From the NCBI RefSeq assembly GCF_030291075.1, contig NZ_CP127407.1, positions 3,470,001-3,534,000 of the forward strand: a DNA stretch of 64,000 bases. Reading direction: 5' to 3'. The DNA is from Stenotrophomonas sp. 57 (GTDB taxonomy: Bacteria > Pseudomonadota > Gammaproteobacteria > Xanthomonadales > Xanthomonadaceae). Positions 62,523 through 64,000 of the stretch are shown here, piece after piece. The number at the start of each line of letters is the position of its first letter. Positions within the stretch are counted from its first letter, which is position 1. Under the pieces are notes generated by a model. The model saw only the letters and a program-made list of their open reading frames with translations. It was not told the DNA's origin and ran no database searches. The position numbers were made by a program, and so were the translations under genes.

Positions 62523-64000
62523 CGCCCTTCCCTCTTCCTGCGTTCGTTTTCCAGCTGGAACTTGGCCCGCAGCAACGCACCCGGATCATCCGGCACACGT
62601 CGCATCCAGGCCTCCACGGCCTGTTGTTCTTCGCGCTGGCGCGGTGTGCGGCCGTCACCGGCCGGCACTGGCTTGCCGTCCTTGTCCGCTTCGCCTTCGC
62701 GCGCCTGCTGCATCGCCTGCTGCATGCGCTGGCGCTGCTGCTCATCGGCCTGCGCCTGGGCCTTGGCATCCTCGACCTGCGGCGGCGCCTGCTGGCCATC
62801 GCGGCTGCGTTCGCCAGACTGCGGCTTCGATTGCGTGCTGTCGTCACCCGGCTTGGGCTGGCCCTGCTGACCCGGCGAAGGCTGGCCCTGCCCGGGGTCT
62901 CTCTGGCCCTGCTGCGGCTGCTGGCCTTGCGGATTCTGCTGGCCCTGCGGATCGTTCTGCTGCTTCTGCTGCCCGTTCTGCGGTGGCTTCTGCTGATCCT
63001 GGCCTTTGCCACCCGGGGGCTTGCGCTTGCGCGCGGCATCGACCACCGCACGATTGGCAACCGCATCGGCCATGCCGGGATGCAGCGCGAGTGCGCGATC
63101 GTAAGCGGCGATCGCGTCGTCGTAGTTGCCCTGGCGCGCCAGCGTGTTGGCGAGGTTATACCAACCGGCATCGCTGTCGATGCCTTCGAACTGCCTGCGC
63201 GCGGTGGCGAAGTGGCCGTTACGGTAGGCCTGCACGCCTTCGGCCAAACGCTGGTGCTGTACCTGGTCGGCACGCTTCCACAGCGAGCCCTGCACCGGCG
63301 GCGAGGCGGGCGCCGCAGGCATCTGCGCGTGCACGTCACTCATCCACGGCAGCAGGCCCACCGCCAGCAGCGCCGCCAGCACCGCGCGGCGTCGGAAGGC
63401 CAGCAGCGCCAGCAGCATCACCGGTGGCAGCAGCCAGAACCCTTCATCGCGCCACTGCTTGCCCTCGCCGGGCCGCTGCGCGGCGCTGCCTTCGCGCGCA
63501 TCAAGCACGCCCAGCGCGCGCAGGTCACTGTCATCGGCGGCGATGCGCACATAGCGGCCGCCGCCTGCGGTGGCCACCGCGCGCAGGCTGCCTTCATCCA
63601 GCGCGGCCTGGCGGATCTGCCCACTGCCATCACGGTAGGCCGCGCCCGCGGGCGTGCCCAGGCCCAGTACCGACACCTGCAGGCCAAGACCGCGCGCCTG
63701 CGCTGCAGCCAGCGCAGCTTCGCCATCGGTTTGATCGGTGACCAGCAGGATCTGTCCCTGCGGTGCAGCGATCTGCCGCATCAGCCGCGTGGCCCAGTCG
63801 ATGCCACGGTCGGCACGCTGGCCGTCACGCGGCATCACATCCGGCGACAAGGCATCCAGATACAGCGCAACGTTGCTGCCGTCATCGGTCAACGGCGCCA
63901 CGGTGTAGGCATCTTCGGCGTACACCACCAGACCGACCTGCCCGCCCTTGCGTGCGCGCAGGAGCTCACCGACCTTGGCCCGTGCCTGCAGCAGGCGCGA
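62519..64000 (-). CDS. BatB-BatC fused protein: VWA plus TPR (5' end outside window)
   Basis: The frame is open to the window edge, giving 493 codons of the 3' part. The N-terminal part in view is a von Willebrand A domain (RAKVGELLRARKGGQVGLVV, GQILLVTDQTDGE; the DxSxS end lies outside), then a membrane helix (WLLPPVMLLALLAFRRRAVL), a TPR pair (GWYNLANTLARQGNYDDAIA) and a long Gln/Pro-rich tail. It joins BatB and BatC in one chain. A GTG at 63928 is internal to the domain, not a start. Confidence 0.9.
   Translation of the reverse strand, partial: SRLLQARAKVGELLRARKGGQVGLVVYAEDAYTVAPLTDDGSNVALYLDALSPDVMPRDGQRADRGIDWATRLMRQIAAPQGQILLVTDQTDGEAALAAAQARGLGLQVSVLGLGTPAGAAYRDGSGQIRQAALDEGSLRAVATAGGGRYVRIAADDSDLRALGVLDAREGSAAQRPGEGKQWRDEGFWLLPPVMLLALLAFRRRAVLAALLAVGLLPWMSDVHAQMPAAPASPPVQGSLWKRADQVQHQRLAEGVQAYRNGHFATARRQFEGIDSDAGWYNLANTLARQGNYDDAIAAYDRALALHPGMADAVANRAVVDAARKRKPPGGKGQDQQKPPQNGQQKQQNDPQGQQNPQGQQPQQGQRDPGQGQPSPGQQGQPKPGDDSTQSKPQSGERSRDGQQAPPQVEDAKAQAQADEQQRQRMQQAMQQAREGEADKDGKPVPAGDGRTPRQREEQQAVEAWMRRVPDDPGALLRAKFQLENERRKREGR

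Overview
This window looks like chromosome of a Stenotrophomonas (S. maltophilia complex, Xanthomonadaceae). The grounds are the high GC content, the gene families, and many copies of the GTAG-headed hairpin repeats (SMAG elements) known from S. maltophilia. A second family of GGGGTCAGA...TCTGACCCC palindromes is also scattered through the intergenic gaps. There is no rRNA and no CRISPR array. One tRNA is present, tRNA-Gly(CCC).

Layout. 1-2650: start of an exported protein (cut by the window edge), a RimK-type ATP-grasp ligase, a small secreted protein, a thioesterase and a lipoprotein. 2700-10720: an accessory island ending at the tRNA-Gly(CCC) gene. It holds debris (a 5'-truncated DUF6680-like gene, two frameshifted fragments, the 3' end of a phage tail-tip gene), an orphan secreted protein, and an intact three-gene unit of a Fic-domain protein, an exported Cys-containing Pro-rich protein and a Sel1-like lipoprotein. 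Its tyrosine integrase is dead, carrying an in-frame stop and a frameshift inside a 17-bp inverted repeat. 10878-23008: GDSL autotransporter esterase, thiS-thiG-trmB, SLC13/RCK_C transporter, Rieske protein, FAH-family hydrolase, mscL, M28 peptidase, SPOUT rRNA methyltransferase and an AGCS symporter. 23189-30873: acetyltransferase, RND pump with its adaptor, and a copper TonB receptor with a DUF2946 protein.

31444-34405: a CysB-like regulator divergent from cysK, then a macrodomain protein. 34499-46142 (minus strand): a central-carbon block in transcription order gap, DUF2339, DUF3999, pgk, HAD phosphatase, pyk and fba, with a domain-repeat lipoprotein at its end. The transketolase gene lies apart at 57217-59214. 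46261-50040: ompW behind a perfect FNR-type box, a diguanylate cyclase, an S1/P1 nuclease and an ETHE1/Blh-like metallo-beta-lactamase protein. 50063-53630: a five-gene overlapping operon of a BlaI repressor, a BlaR1-like M56 peptidase carrying a TonB C-terminal domain instead of a beta-lactam sensor, two lipoproteins and a small exported protein, with a clear dyad operator in front. 53749-64000: flavin reductase, acyl-CoA hydrolase/transferase, a higBA toxin-antitoxin pair with its operator, tkt, a dicarboxylate/glutamate symporter and the batD / batB-batC end of an aerotolerance operon that runs off the window.

The two best candidates for something undescribed are the Fic / exported protein / lipoprotein unit in the decayed island, and the BlaI-M56-TonB operon. 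The composite hexamer-plus-palindrome repeats at 30.9-31.4 kb and 40.8 kb are a third point of interest.
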